Below, piece by piece: positions 16,327 to 25,297 of a stretch of 64,000 bases of DNA. The notes below the pieces were generated by a model, which was not told the DNA's origin, searched no databases, and saw only the letters and a program-made list of their open reading frames with translations. The stretch is from Paenibacillus silagei. Its GTDB lineage: Bacteria > Bacillota > Bacilli > Paenibacillales > Paenibacillaceae. The DNA is taken from the NCBI RefSeq assembly GCF_017874735.1, contig NZ_JAGGLV010000014.1, positions 1-64,000 on the forward strand. Direction: 5' to 3'. Each line of letters begins with the position of its first letter. Position 1 is the stretch's first letter. The position numbers were made by a program, and so were the translations under genes.

Positions 16327-17949
16327 CTAATCCTTGGCCGAACGGAACTTGAGCGGGTGCAGGCCGGTGGTTTTTTTGAAAACAGTACTGAAATAATGGG
16401 GATTCTCATAGCCGACCCGCTCTGAGATCTCCATGACCTTCAGGTCCGTGGTCAGCAGCAGCTCCTTCGCCTTGCCTATGCGGATCTGGGTGATATAGTC
16501 GGTAATGGTTCTGCCGGTCTCCTTCTTGAATAGCAGGCTGATGTAGTTAGGTGTCAGAAACACCTCCTCGGCAATCCTGGACACGGACAGCTCCGAGGCG
16601 TATCCCTCCTGAACGATGGTGCAGATGCTGCTGACGATCCGGCTGTTCCTGGAGGTGTTCTTGCCTGCTACATAAGCGCTTAAGTCATGCAGGAGCGACA
16701 GCATATACGCCTTAAGGCCGGTGATCGTGGTCTGCTGGTACAGCTTATCCATGATGCTAATCCGGTCGCTTAGCACCTGCCCGATATCCTCATCTATCTC
16801 ATACAGGGCCCTGGCGGAGGTGAAAATCATCTCTGCGCAGATACTCTGCACATATTCAATTCTATGCTTGGGACCGGCCAGTCCATTGAACAGCTGCTCC
16901 AGCAGCCGGGTGACGGTGTCCGTATGTCCTGCCTTCAATTCATTCATCAGCCGGGCCTGGAGTTTATAGATAAAGGTGCTCTGCAGCTTCTCCGTGTCGG
17001 GCTGGATATCATTAATGTAGAGGACGGAGGCAGGCCCGGTATAGAATTTGTACACCAGCGCAGCCAGCGCATCCTTATAGGAATCCTCAAGCTGGCCCGC
17101 CAGCGGACAAGCCCGCCCGATGCCGACGGAGGCATCCAGCCGCAGATACTTCTGAATATTAGCGATGATTTGTTCGCAGGTCCCGGAGATGGAGTGGGAC
17201 GGAGGTGTCTGCGGGGTGCAGATCACCATAATGAATTCGTTCTCGCTGGCTACGAAGCTGATGGCGCAGGGGTGGCTGTCCAGGCTCTCCTGAATGATAT
17301 TCTGGATGGAAAAGTAGAGCAGCTGCTTATGCTCCTCCGAGTATTTATCCACCGCGCTCCGGTATTCATCCAGCTGGAGTACACAGACGCTGAGAAGCGT
17401 CCCCTGCTGGAAGGGCAGGGCGAAATACTGTATCTTCTGCCAGATCTCCTCCTCCCTGCGGTAGAGGCCGGCAATCAGATTCTGGAGGAATTTCTCCCGC
17501 AGCAGCGGCATACTGTCTTGAAGCTGCTGCTTAAGCTGCTCCAGATCCACCTGCTGCTCGCGTTCCTCTGTCAGCTTGGCCACCGCCTGGCGGAAGACAC
17601 TGCGGATCTCGGGCAGCTTGACAGGCTTCAGAATATATCCCTCGGCGTTCACCTTCAGCGCCTCCCGGGCGTAGGAGAAGTCCTGGGCGCCGCTGATAAT
17701 AATAATCCGGGCCCTGCAGCCCGCCTCCCGCAGCTTCTCTGCTACCTCCAGCCCCCCCATTAGCGGCATCATAATGTCGGTGAACAGGATGTCCGGCTGG
17801 AGCTTCAGGCATAATTCGTAGGCTTCCAGCCCGTCCGAGGCTTCCCCGATAATCTCAATCCCGAACTCTTCCTGCCAATCGAACACACGGATCAGACTGC
17901 TGCGGATAAACGGCTCGTCATCCGCTATGATCATCGTTAACATCTTCAT
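16327..17949 (-). CDS. YesN-like response regulator, long form
   Basis: This 540-residue regulator has a receiver domain at 1-125 with D10-D11 and phosphoacceptor D58 in F-T-D-I-M-M-P. A long middle region (130-420) of the kind found in YesN relatives follows, then an AraC helix-turn-helix pair at about 435-535 ending G-Y-E-N-P-H-Y-F-S-T-V-F-K-K. It overlaps the end of the kinase gene by 32 bases, so translation is coupled. The AGGTGA before the first ATG is very close; the ATG two codons later is an alternative start. Targets are unknown; the divergent binding-protein gene is the nearest candidate. Confidence 0.93.
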   Translation of the reverse strand: MKMLTMIIADDEPFIRSSLIRVFDWQEEFGIEIIGEASDGLEAYELCLKLQPDILFTDIMMPLMGGLEVAEKLREAGCRARIIIISGAQDFSYAREALKVNAEGYILKPVKLPEIRSVFRQAVAKLTEEREQQVDLEQLKQQLQDSMPLLREKFLQNLIAGLYRREEEIWQKIQYFALPFQQGTLLSVCVLQLDEYRSAVDKYSEEHKQLLYFSIQNIIQESLDSHPCAISFVASENEFIMVICTPQTPPSHSISGTCEQIIANIQKYLRLDASVGIGRACPLAGQLEDSYKDALAALVYKFYTGPASVLYINDIQPDTEKLQSTFIYKLQARLMNELKAGHTDTVTRLLEQLFNGLAGPKHRIEYVQSICAEMIFTSARALYEIDEDIGQVLSDRISIMDKLYQQTTITGLKAYMLSLLHDLSAYVAGKNTSRNSRIVSSICTIVQEGYASELSVSRIAEEVFLTPNYISLLFKKETGRTITDYITQIRIGKAKELLLTTDLKVMEISERVGYENPHYFSTVFKKTTGLHPLKFRSAKD

Positions 17950-19810
17950 TCACCTCATTCCAAGTAGTGACCACCGGGAACCGGATGACAGCCAGCAGAC
18001 CGCAGCCGTCTTCGGTATTGTCGTAATAACGGATGCCGTAGGACTCTCCAAAAAACTGCCGGATCCGCATATGCACATTGCGGATGCCGTAAGACTGGCT
18101 GCCCGGCTGCGGGTCTGCCAGCAGCTGGTTCAGCCGTGCGGGATCGGCGCCTATTCCATCGTCAAACACGGAGATACTAAGCAGCTCCTGCGTCTGCTCT
18201 ACCCGGATGCGGATCGTGCCTGTTCCCCGCCGCCGCTGGATGCCGTGAATCAGGGCATTCTCCACCAGCGGCTGGAGACTAAGCTTCACCACCAGACATT
18301 CCTCTGCGAGCGCCCGGTCCGTCTCCTCCAGCTCATAGTGAAGCCGGTCCTGGAAGCGGAACTGCTGAATCTGCAGATAGCTCTCGACCTGCCGCAGCTC
18401 ATCGCGGAGCGGGATAATATTGCGGCCCTTGCTCAGGCTGTACCGGAAGAAATCCGAGAGCGAGGTGACCATGCTGCTGATCTCGGGAATATCGTGGTTA
18501 ATGGCAATCCAGTTAATGGAGTCCAGGGTATTGTAGAGAAAATGCGGATTGATCTGGGCCTGGAGCATTTGCAGCTCGGCTTCCTTTTTGCGCAGCTCGG
18601 TGACGTAGAGCTTGTCGATCAGCGCCTTAATCTGCTGGAGCAGCTTGTTGTAGCGGTTGAATAAATAGGAGAATTCGTCCTTGCGCCGGTAACGGATGGG
18701 GATATTGAAGTTCCCGCTCTCGGCATGCGACATTGACTGGATGAACTTGCGGATCGGAGCGGAGATATTCTCGGACAGCAGCAGGGCCATCAGAAAGGAG
18801 ATGAGCATGCAGATGACAATTACGACATACATCACCCGGCGGAAGGAGACCAGCTCCCCATTCAGCTCACGGACAGGCGAGAAGGACAGGATGGTCCAGC
18901 CGGTATTCTCCAGCGTCTTGTACGAGACGAGCATCTCCTCGCTGCCGACAGAGTGGCGGAAGGAATGCAGTCCGGATGAGTGGTCTGGAGAGAGAGGGTT
19001 GCTGGTACTGTCAGCAGGGCCTATAGTCAAGCTAAGCTTGCTGTAATAATCCTGAGCGGCGATATTCTGGCCGATGAGTGACGGCTCGGGGCTGATGGCG
19101 ATCGTTCCGGCTCTGTCTGCGATATAGACCTTGCTGCCGGGGGTAGGCTTATAATGCTCCAGCAGCGTGCCGAATTCGGCTACCGGAATATCAAGGGTGA
19201 GCAGTCCGACATAGGGCAGCTGTGCATGCCGGATACCGAACAGGCGCTTCGCGAATTTGAGGGTGAATCTGGAATCCAGTGAGCTAAGGCCCACCACGGC
19301 AAAATCGGCTTTGGCCGGAATGCTTAAATACCAGGGCTTTAAGGTAATAAGATCGATATTGAATACACGCCGTGAGAAATTATATTGGGTATATTCCGGC
19401 CGGTTCAGCATATAGAGCATAGGGACGAAGCTGTTGCCGGAGGTCCCGTTCGCGGGGAAATCCTCAAGGATTTTGCTAAGGGCGGCCAGCTCATTAATGA
19501 TTCCGGTGCTGTCTGCGGGCCGGTTGGAGGAGATGAGGTCCGCGAATTCAGAATTCAGGTACAACGCGGTCATGGATTGATTGGCGGCTTCGAACCGCCG
19601 GGCCAGATTATCCTGAACCAGATTGAAGTTATTTTCAATCGATGTATTCATATTCCGGGTAATGATCCCGGCGGATTTGTTATAGATGGTGACCGAGATG
19701 ATCGTGGTCGGGAGAAGAACGAGGAAGAGAAAGTAGAGGATCAGCCGGCTGCGGATGCTGAAGTTATACAGGAAGAGTGCCTTCGACAACGAATCGTAAT
19801 ATTTCTTCAT
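17918..19810 (-). CDS. YesM-like sensor histidine kinase
   Basis: This 630-residue membrane kinase has a TM at about 22-42, a dCache-like extracellular domain at 45-320, a second TM at about 325-345, HAMP at 346-398, the phosphoacceptor H423 in I-N-P-H-F-L-Y-N-T-L and an ATPase domain with N-A-L-I-H-G-I and D-D-G-I-G-A. AGGAGG lies six bases before the ATG. It is divergent from an orphan extracellular binding protein, which may present ligand to the sensing domain (inference). It forms an operon with the overlapping response regulator. Confidence 0.93.
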   Translation of the reverse strand: MKKYYDSLSKALFLYNFSIRSRLILYFLFLVLLPTTIISVTIYNKSAGIITRNMNTSIENNFNLVQDNLARRFEAANQSMTALYLNSEFADLISSNRPADSTGIINELAALSKILEDFPANGTSGNSFVPMLYMLNRPEYTQYNFSRRVFNIDLITLKPWYLSIPAKADFAVVGLSSLDSRFTLKFAKRLFGIRHAQLPYVGLLTLDIPVAEFGTLLEHYKPTPGSKVYIADRAGTIAISPEPSLIGQNIAAQDYYSKLSLTIGPADSTSNPLSPDHSSGLHSFRHSVGSEEMLVSYKTLENTGWTILSFSPVRELNGELVSFRRVMYVVIVICMLISFLMALLLSENISAPIRKFIQSMSHAESGNFNIPIRYRRKDEFSYLFNRYNKLLQQIKALIDKLYVTELRKKEAELQMLQAQINPHFLYNTLDSINWIAINHDIPEISSMVTSLSDFFRYSLSKGRNIIPLRDELRQVESYLQIQQFRFQDRLHYELEETDRALAEECLVVKLSLQPLVENALIHGIQRRRGTGTIRIRVEQTQELLSISVFDDGIGADPARLNQLLADPQPGSQSYGIRNVHMRIRQFFGESYGIRYYDNTEDGCGLLAVIRFPVVTTWNEVNEDVNDDHSG

Positions 19811-19891
19811 CGGAGTCCTCCTTCAGCAAGTCAATAACTGGTATACATTGTAAAACGCGTGAAGTCAGGATGTCAACGCAGGAGGTGCGGT

Positions 19892-21367
19892 GTGAAAAGG
19901 TTACTGTTCTATCTTATTGCCATCTTAGGGTGCGGGCTGGCTATCTACACTTTTGTCTATGACCGCCCGCTGCTGCCGGACCTCACTCAAGGCGAGAAGG
20001 CCCTGCCGGAGGCGCAGACCACCCGGGTGAGGGTCGCCCTGTCTGACTGGACGGAGAACCTGGAAGTGAAGAATGCCATCAGCCATTATAATAAAACGAA
20101 TCCCGATCAGATTGAGATCGTAGTGATGAACCTTGCTACAGACGCCTACGACGATACCTTAAATATGCTGATGACCTCCGGGCAGGGGCCGGATGTGTTC
20201 AGTGTCGATAACGCCTGGCTGGCCACTTACGTCAACAAGGGGTATCTTGCTAATCTGTCTGCTGATCTGGATGCCGGATGGCTGTTGCGTTTTCCGGTAT
20301 GGGCCAGGAAGTACGCGTCCGGCCCGTTGTTCAAGGGCGGAATCTACTTCATGCCCTCCAGTATTGATACCGTGCGTCTGATCTACAATAAACAATTGTT
20401 CCGGACCGCCGGACTTGACCCGGAGCAGCCTCCGCTTACCTTCGCTGCACTGGAGCAGGCTGCCCTGCAGATCAGCCGGGCCGGAGCATTGGTCAATAAA
20501 TACGGCTTCGCGTTGCCCGCCGGGGATAGCCGGGCCAGTCTCCAGGCCGGACTGGAGCTATCGAATACCTACAGCGGTTATTATCTGTATGATTACCGGT
20601 CGGGCCGTTATGACCTGAGTGTGTATGCCCCCTGGCTGCAAATGGTACGGGAGATGAAGCAGCAGGGCAGCCTCTACCCGGGGGAGACGCTGCTGAAGCT
20701 GAGCAGTGCGCTCCGGCAGTTCGCGGACGGCAATATTGGCATGATGTATGTTACCAGCAAAGATTATGTCAAGCTGCAGGAGTATATGCCTAAGGATGAC
20801 TGGGGAGTGGCGCTCCCTCCGGCAGCGGAGCTGTCACGGCGCGGTGCCGGGGCTCTGATGATGGTCCCCCAAGCTCCGCTGGTGGTGAACAGTGCGGCGC
20901 AGAGCCGGGAGGCTGCGGTGAAGGTCTGGCGTTTTCTTCAATCGAAGGAGTTCCTGGGCATGCTGTATCAGCAGGCGCTGGCCCTCCCGGTGACAGACGG
21001 GATTATGGATAAGCCGGGCGCTTCACGGGGGCTACGCCACTTCAGGGAATTCTATCCAACCGCAGCAGAATCGATCTATCCGCTATCCCCGCAGATCATG
21101 GACCAGTATGATCCGAATACGGTATCCATGGAGCCGCGTTATTCAGGCGACGGTCCAAGAATGCAGCTGTATCTGCGGATCATCGCGGGGGACATTCCGC
21201 TGGACCAGGGACTGGGCAGCGAGAGTGAGCGGCTGAATCAGATGCTGGACATCGCAGCTACCGGGTATTCTTTTCGGCGTGAGGAATATATCTATCCGCA
21301 GTTCGATCCCCGCGCCCCGTTAGTGGGGGAGAGCCTGCAGAGCCGTTCGGACAGTGGACGGGAATAG
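19892..21367 (+). CDS. Orphan extracellular sugar-binding protein
   Basis: This family 1 solute-binding protein has about 491 residues and is anchored by an N-terminal hydrophobic helix (3-22). A cysteine sits at I-L-G-C, but leucine at -2 is a poor lipobox, so it may be an uncleaved membrane anchor. The body has typical motifs G-Q-G-P-D-V-F and N-K-Q-L-F, and a C-terminal V-W-R-F-L-Q-S-K. GTG 19892 is chosen because GGAGG lies six bases upstream. No permease gene accompanies it, and it is divergent from a YesMN pair. It could be a co-sensor rather than a transport component. Confidence 0.82.
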   Translation: MKRLLFYLIAILGCGLAIYTFVYDRPLLPDLTQGEKALPEAQTTRVRVALSDWTENLEVKNAISHYNKTNPDQIEIVVMNLATDAYDDTLNMLMTSGQGPDVFSVDNAWLATYVNKGYLANLSADLDAGWLLRFPVWARKYASGPLFKGGIYFMPSSIDTVRLIYNKQLFRTAGLDPEQPPLTFAALEQAALQISRAGALVNKYGFALPAGDSRASLQAGLELSNTYSGYYLYDYRSGRYDLSVYAPWLQMVREMKQQGSLYPGETLLKLSSALRQFADGNIGMMYVTSKDYVKLQEYMPKDDWGVALPPAAELSRRGAGALMMVPQAPLVVNSAAQSREAAVKVWRFLQSKEFLGMLYQQALALPVTDGIMDKPGASRGLRHFREFYPTAAESIYPLSPQIMDQYDPNTVSMEPRYSGDGPRMQLYLRIIAGDIPLDQGLGSESERLNQMLDIAATGYSFRREEYIYPQFDPRAPLVGESLQSRSDSGRE

Positions 21368-21382
21368 AATAGGCTTATATTC

Positions 21383-21425
21383 AGGGACCTTTCCCGGCCA
21401 TTGCGGCTGAGGAGAGGGCCCTTTT
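21383..21425 (+). terminator. Terminator after the orphan binding protein
   Basis: AGGGACC pairs with GGGCCCT with one mismatch across a long loop that can pair internally, and is followed by TTTT. Confidence 0.55.
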
Positions 21426-21617
21426 GTGTTGTCTCCTATTTATATGGGATGCCTGCCGGAATCTAGCTCTACTGCACACACCGTGCCGGAATCGCAGAAT
21501 ATTACTATATTGATCCATCTTTCTGCTGCTAGCTTCTATGTAGTCAAAAGATAGATTAAGTGAGGAAAGGAGAATCTATCAGGACAATACAAATCTGTCG
21601 TTAAAGGAGACTGGGAA

Positions 21618-23816
21618 ATGACTCTACTATCCACAGGACCACTGGAAAACAATGCAGTTGGAGGAGTAAGACCCACTACACAGGTTACGGTCAGAATTGT
21701 TAACCGCAGTAGTGTTGCAGCTTCTACAGTATCTTTACAAGGCTATTACATGCAGGGAGGCATGCGGGTACTGTATGTCAGTCAATCACTTAATTTAGCA
21801 GCCAATGAATCTATTACTTCTACTTATTATGCAGATCTGGATGCTTTTGAATTTATTTTCTCCACTTCGGCTACGGTAGATGATCCGGTTCAGATCTCCG
21901 TATGGGGCAAGAGCAGCACCGGCCAGCTCGTCACTGCCCACCGGCTGGTCTCGGCTGAACTGCTGGGCGATACTGGTGTAACGGGGGCCACTGGAGCGAC
22001 CGGCGTGACGGGCCCGACAGGCGCAACGGGCGCGACTGGAGCAGGGGTGACCGGAGCGACCGGGGCGGTGGGCGTAGGCGTGACAGGCCCAACTGGAGCA
22101 ACCGGATTGACGGGCCCGACTGGTGCGACTGGAGCAGGGGTGACCGGTGCGACCGGCGTGACAGGTCCGACAGGTGCAACTGGCGCAGGGGTGACGGGGG
22201 CGACTGGAGCGACCGGGGCAGGGGTGACCGGTGCGACCGGAGTGACGGGCCCGACAGGCGCAACTGGCGCAGGAGTGACTGGTGCGACTGGAGCAGGGGT
22301 GACCGGTGCGACCGGCGTGACAGGCGTGACAGGTCCGACAGGTGCAACTGGCGCAGGAGTGACGGGGGCGACTGGAGCGACCGGTGCAGGGGTGACCGGT
22401 GCGACCGGCATGACGGGCCCGACAGGCGCAACTGGCGCAGGAGTGACGGGGGCGACTGGAGCGACCGGTGCAGGGGTGACCGGTGCGACCGGCGTGACGG
22501 GCCCGACAGGTGCAACGGGCGTAGGAGAGACCGGAGCGACCGGAGCAACGGGAGTAGGCGTGACCGGGGCGACCGGAGCAACGGGCGTGGGCGTGACCGG
22601 AGCGACCGGGGCAACGGGCGTGGGCGTGACCGGGGCAACCGGGGCAACGGGAGTAGGAGTGACCGGAGCGACCGGAGCAACGGGCGTGGGAGTGACCGGA
22701 GCGACCGGTGCAACGGGAGTAGGAGTGACCGGAGCGACAGGAGCAACGGGAGTAGGCGTGACCGGAGCGACCGGAGCAACGGGCGTGGGAGTGACTGGAG
22801 CGACCGGTGCAACGGGCGTGGGAGTGACTGGAGCGACAGGCGCAACTGGAGCAGGCGTGACGGGGGCGACTGGAGCAGGCGTGACCGGGGCGACCGGGGC
22901 AACGGGCGTAGGAGTGACCGGGGCGACCGGAGCAACGGGCGCAGGAGTGACCGGAGCGACCGGTGCAACGGGAGTAGGCGTGACCGGGGCGACCGGTGCA
23001 ACGGGCGTAGGCGTGACCGGGGCGACCGGAGCAACGGGCGTAGGCGTGACCGGTGCGACCGGAGCAACGGGCGTAGGAGTGACCGGAGCAACGGGAGTAG
23101 GAGTGACCGGGGCAACCGGGGCAACGGGAGTAGGAGTGACCGGAGCGACCGGTGCAACGGGAGTAGGAGTGACCGGAGCGACCGGAGCAACCGGGGCAAC
23201 AGGCGTGGGAGTGACTGGAGCGACCGGGGCGACTGGAGCAGGCGTGACCGGAGCGACCGGGGCAACGGGAGTAGGCGTGACCGGAGCGACAGGTGCAACG
23301 GGCGTGGGAGTGACCGGAGCGACCGGCCCGAATTTCGCATCAGAAGGTTTTTCCGCATTCCTGCCAACGTTCTCGGCCACGACCAGTACGCAGCTTACGG
23401 GTTGGACTGTAACTTCGCCTTACTATGACAGTGCGACATTTAATGAGACTACAGGCAACTACACGATTCCGGTATCCGGCAGATATTCGTTTGAGGCAAC
23501 CATTAACTACAGCACTACCGCTGCCATCTCCGTTGCATTGGGAGCGGGAATTGATCCGGCTTTTGTAGTGCGGAGAACCTCGCCGACAGTAACGGATCTG
23601 GTAACCGGATTGTTCCCGCTGCTGAATGTTAACATTGCGCTTCTGCTGTCTCTGCGGACGATCCTGGGTAATGGTACAGTCACTCTAACGGGTGAAGTCG
23701 AACTGAGTGCAGGCGATGTCATCGGCCTCTTCTATGTATCAGATGGATTAACCGTGCCGTTAGATCTTGGAGGTGTCTCTTCAGGTGTTGTATGGTCTGT
23801 GCACAGACTGACTTAA
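21618..23816 (+). CDS. BclA-like collagen-repeat surface protein
   Basis: This 732-residue protein has three parts. Residues 1-115 form a beta-rich module without a signal peptide. Residues 117-570 are collagen-like, almost entirely G-A-T, G-V-T and G-P-T triplets. Residues 571-732 are a hydrophobic beta-rich C-terminal domain resembling the C1q/TNF-like trimerisation domain of the exosporium protein BclA. A spore-surface filament is the likely role, with Thr as possible glycan sites. The repeat is interrupted every 11 residues over much of its length (unit GVGVTGATGAT). AAAGGAG lies eight bases before the ATG. Long reading frames on the opposite strand are by-products of the repeat. Confidence 0.88.
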   Translation: MTLLSTGPLENNAVGGVRPTTQVTVRIVNRSSVAASTVSLQGYYMQGGMRVLYVSQSLNLAANESITSTYYADLDAFEFIFSTSATVDDPVQISVWGKSSTGQLVTAHRLVSAELLGDTGVTGATGATGVTGPTGATGATGAGVTGATGAVGVGVTGPTGATGLTGPTGATGAGVTGATGVTGPTGATGAGVTGATGATGAGVTGATGVTGPTGATGAGVTGATGAGVTGATGVTGVTGPTGATGAGVTGATGATGAGVTGATGMTGPTGATGAGVTGATGATGAGVTGATGVTGPTGATGVGETGATGATGVGVTGATGATGVGVTGATGATGVGVTGATGATGVGVTGATGATGVGVTGATGATGVGVTGATGATGVGVTGATGATGVGVTGATGATGVGVTGATGATGAGVTGATGAGVTGATGATGVGVTGATGATGAGVTGATGATGVGVTGATGATGVGVTGATGATGVGVTGATGATGVGVTGATGVGVTGATGATGVGVTGATGATGVGVTGATGATGATGVGVTGATGATGAGVTGATGATGVGVTGATGATGVGVTGATGPNFASEGFSAFLPTFSATTSTQLTGWTVTSPYYDSATFNETTGNYTIPVSGRYSFEATINYSTTAAISVALGAGIDPAFVVRRTSPTVTDLVTGLFPLLNVNIALLLSLRTILGNGTVTLTGEVELSAGDVIGLFYVSDGLTVPLDLGGVSSGVVWSVHRLT
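21966..23328 (+). repeat. GC-rich coding repeat (9-bp triplets, 33-bp higher unit)
   Basis: The collagen segment is built from ACC/GGA/GCG-type 9-bp units. In its second half they are grouped into 33-bp units encoding GVGVTGATGAT. Near-identical units make replication slippage and assembly collapse likely, so the copy number here should be treated with care. Confidence 0.85.
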
Positions 23817-23858
23817 CCGCTGCAGACTAATTTAGACCCACAAGCTTCAGCTAAAAGA

Positions 23859-23892
23859 GCGTTCCACAGCGGTCATCGTGGAGCGCCTTTTT
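23859..23892 (+). terminator. Terminator of the collagen-like gene
   Basis: GCGTTCCAC (23859-23867) pairs with GTGGAGCGC (23878-23886, one G-U) and is followed by CTTTTT. Confidence 0.85.
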
Positions 23893-23946
23893 GCATTTTG
23901 TCCCTTCGGCTTCACTGCCTTCCGCAAATGGATTCTGGTACGGAAA

Positions 23947-24131
23947 GCAGTTGGATTTTCACCACTTATTCATGGACAGAAGCCTTCTTGTAGGGAAGCA
24001 GTTGGAGAAACAGCACTTAAAATTCAGCAAATATAGCAGAGTAGGGGAAATACGCGAAATTAAATGACGTTTATCCAACTAAAACCCGACGGGGATCCAA
24101 AATATCCAAATCAAGCTACGTTTATCCAACT
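23947..24131. repeat. Intergenic repeat locus C (AGTTGGA family, 51-bp period)
   Basis: Direct copies GCAGTTGGATTTTCACCACT at 23947 and GCAGTTGGAGAAACAGCACT at 23998 lie 51 bp apart. Inverted copies end in ATCCAACT at 24080 and 24131, again 51 bp apart. The layout, two direct then two inverted, is the same as at locus B although the sequence is unrelated. It fills the gap between the collagen gene and the next promoter. Confidence 0.65.
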
Positions 24132-24148
24132 AATTTACTCCAAACTCC

Positions 24149-24189
24149 GTAGGATTTTGAACTTTTATTATAGATGGCCTTATTTAGCA
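24149..24189 (+). promoter_or_regulatory. Promoter of the sugar importer operon (shared element)
   Basis: TTGAAC (24157-24162) and TATTTA (24181-24186) are 18 bp apart. The surrounding 41 bp, including the spacer with TATTATAG, align with 31504-31544 in front of the GH3 gene at about 33 of 41 positions. The conserved spacer suggests an overlapping operator. Confidence 0.55.
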
Positions 24190-24261
24190 TGGAGCCGCCT
24201 GCGGGTACACTTAAGTCAGGGAAGAGAGGGACTGCTGAAGGAACACGGGAGGCGGAAGACA

Positions 24262-25251
24262 ATGGTTATGAAGCCGAAGAGAAGTGTGGCGGGTACAGGT
24301 AGCAGCAGCTTGCCGGTAGGCCGGAGGACGAAAAAGAGACACGGGCTGAAGCATCTGCTGAAGCATAAGGTGCTGCTGCTGATGCTGCTGCCGGGCGTAG
24401 TATTTTTGCTGATCAACAACTATCTGCCGATGTTCGGAATTGTGATTGCGTTCAAAAATATCAACTATGTGGACGGGATTCTCGGCAGTCCGTGGGTCGG
24501 GCTGGATAACTTCAAATTCCTCTTCGCCACCTCGGATGCCTGGATTATCACGCGCAATACGGTGCTCTACAACTTTGTGTTCATTGTGCTTAATCTGGTC
24601 TTCGCCGTATCCATCGCGGTTGCCCTGAATGAGCTGAGGAACAAGTTGGCCGCCAAATTCTATCAGAGCATCATGTTCTTCCCCTACTTCCTGTCGATGG
24701 TGGTGGTGAGCTATCTGGTGTTCGCTTTTCTGAATGTAGAATACGGTTTCATCAATAAAGGAGTCTTCGCCCTCTTCGGGCTGGATGAGCTGAACTGGTA
24801 TTCGGAGCCGAAGTATTGGCCGTTCATTCTGCCGCTGATTAATCTCTGGAAAGGGGTGGGCTATGGCTGTGTCATCTATCTGGCGGCGATCATCGGCATT
24901 GACAACGAGTACTATGAAGCGGCCCTGATCGACGGCGCCAGCAAGTGGAAGCAGATCCTGCATATCACGATTCCGCTCATCCGGCCGGTCATTATTATTA
25001 CAACGATTCTGGCGATCGGGGGCATCTTCCGCTCCGACTTCGGGCTGTTCTACCAGACCACACTGAACTCCGGGGCGCTGTACCCGACTACACTGGTCAT
25101 CGACACCTACGTCTATAACGCGCTGATTAACATGGGTAACCTGGGGATGTCCGCAGCGGCCGGATTATACCAATCGGTGGTCGGCTTTTTCCTGGTCCTC
25201 GGCTCGAACTGGATCGTGCGTAAGGTTGACAAGGATCAGGCGGTTTTCTAG
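24262..25251 (+). CDS. LplB-like oligosaccharide ABC permease
   Basis: This membrane permease of about 330 residues belongs to the LplB/YtcP-type importers that serve larger plant oligosaccharides. After a basic N-terminus come the first TM at about 37-57 with L-L-P-G-V-V-F, and the EAA loop E-A-A-L-I-D-G-A-S-K-W near 230. I start at ATG 24262 because GGGAGG is nine bases upstream; the frame extends back to 24064, but that part lies in the repeat locus and promoter. It heads an operon with the second permease, the lipoprotein and probably the modular glycosidase. No ATPase gene is present. Confidence 0.92.
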   Translation: MVMKPKRSVAGTGSSSLPVGRRTKKRHGLKHLLKHKVLLLMLLPGVVFLLINNYLPMFGIVIAFKNINYVDGILGSPWVGLDNFKFLFATSDAWIITRNTVLYNFVFIVLNLVFAVSIAVALNELRNKLAAKFYQSIMFFPYFLSMVVVSYLVFAFLNVEYGFINKGVFALFGLDELNWYSEPKYWPFILPLINLWKGVGYGCVIYLAAIIGIDNEYYEAALIDGASKWKQILHITIPLIRPVIIITTILAIGGIFRSDFGLFYQTTLNSGALYPTTLVIDTYVYNALINMGNLGMSAAAGLYQSVVGFFLVLGSNWIVRKVDKDQAVF

Positions 25252-25297
25252 CTAAAAGTCTGGCAGCGCACGTACCCTGTAGAAGGAGTGGAAATCC

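Noticed and set aside
21890..23380. Two long minus-strand reading frames (Pro/Val/Ala-rich and Arg/Leu/Ser-rich) opposite the collagen gene
   Set aside because: They arise because the GC-rich 9-bp repeat lacks stop codons in all frames. They have no ribosome site and no recognisable domains.
24064..24261. N-terminal extension of the LplB-like permease
   Set aside because: The extra 66 codons run through repeat locus C and the shared promoter; GGGAGG marks the start at 24262.
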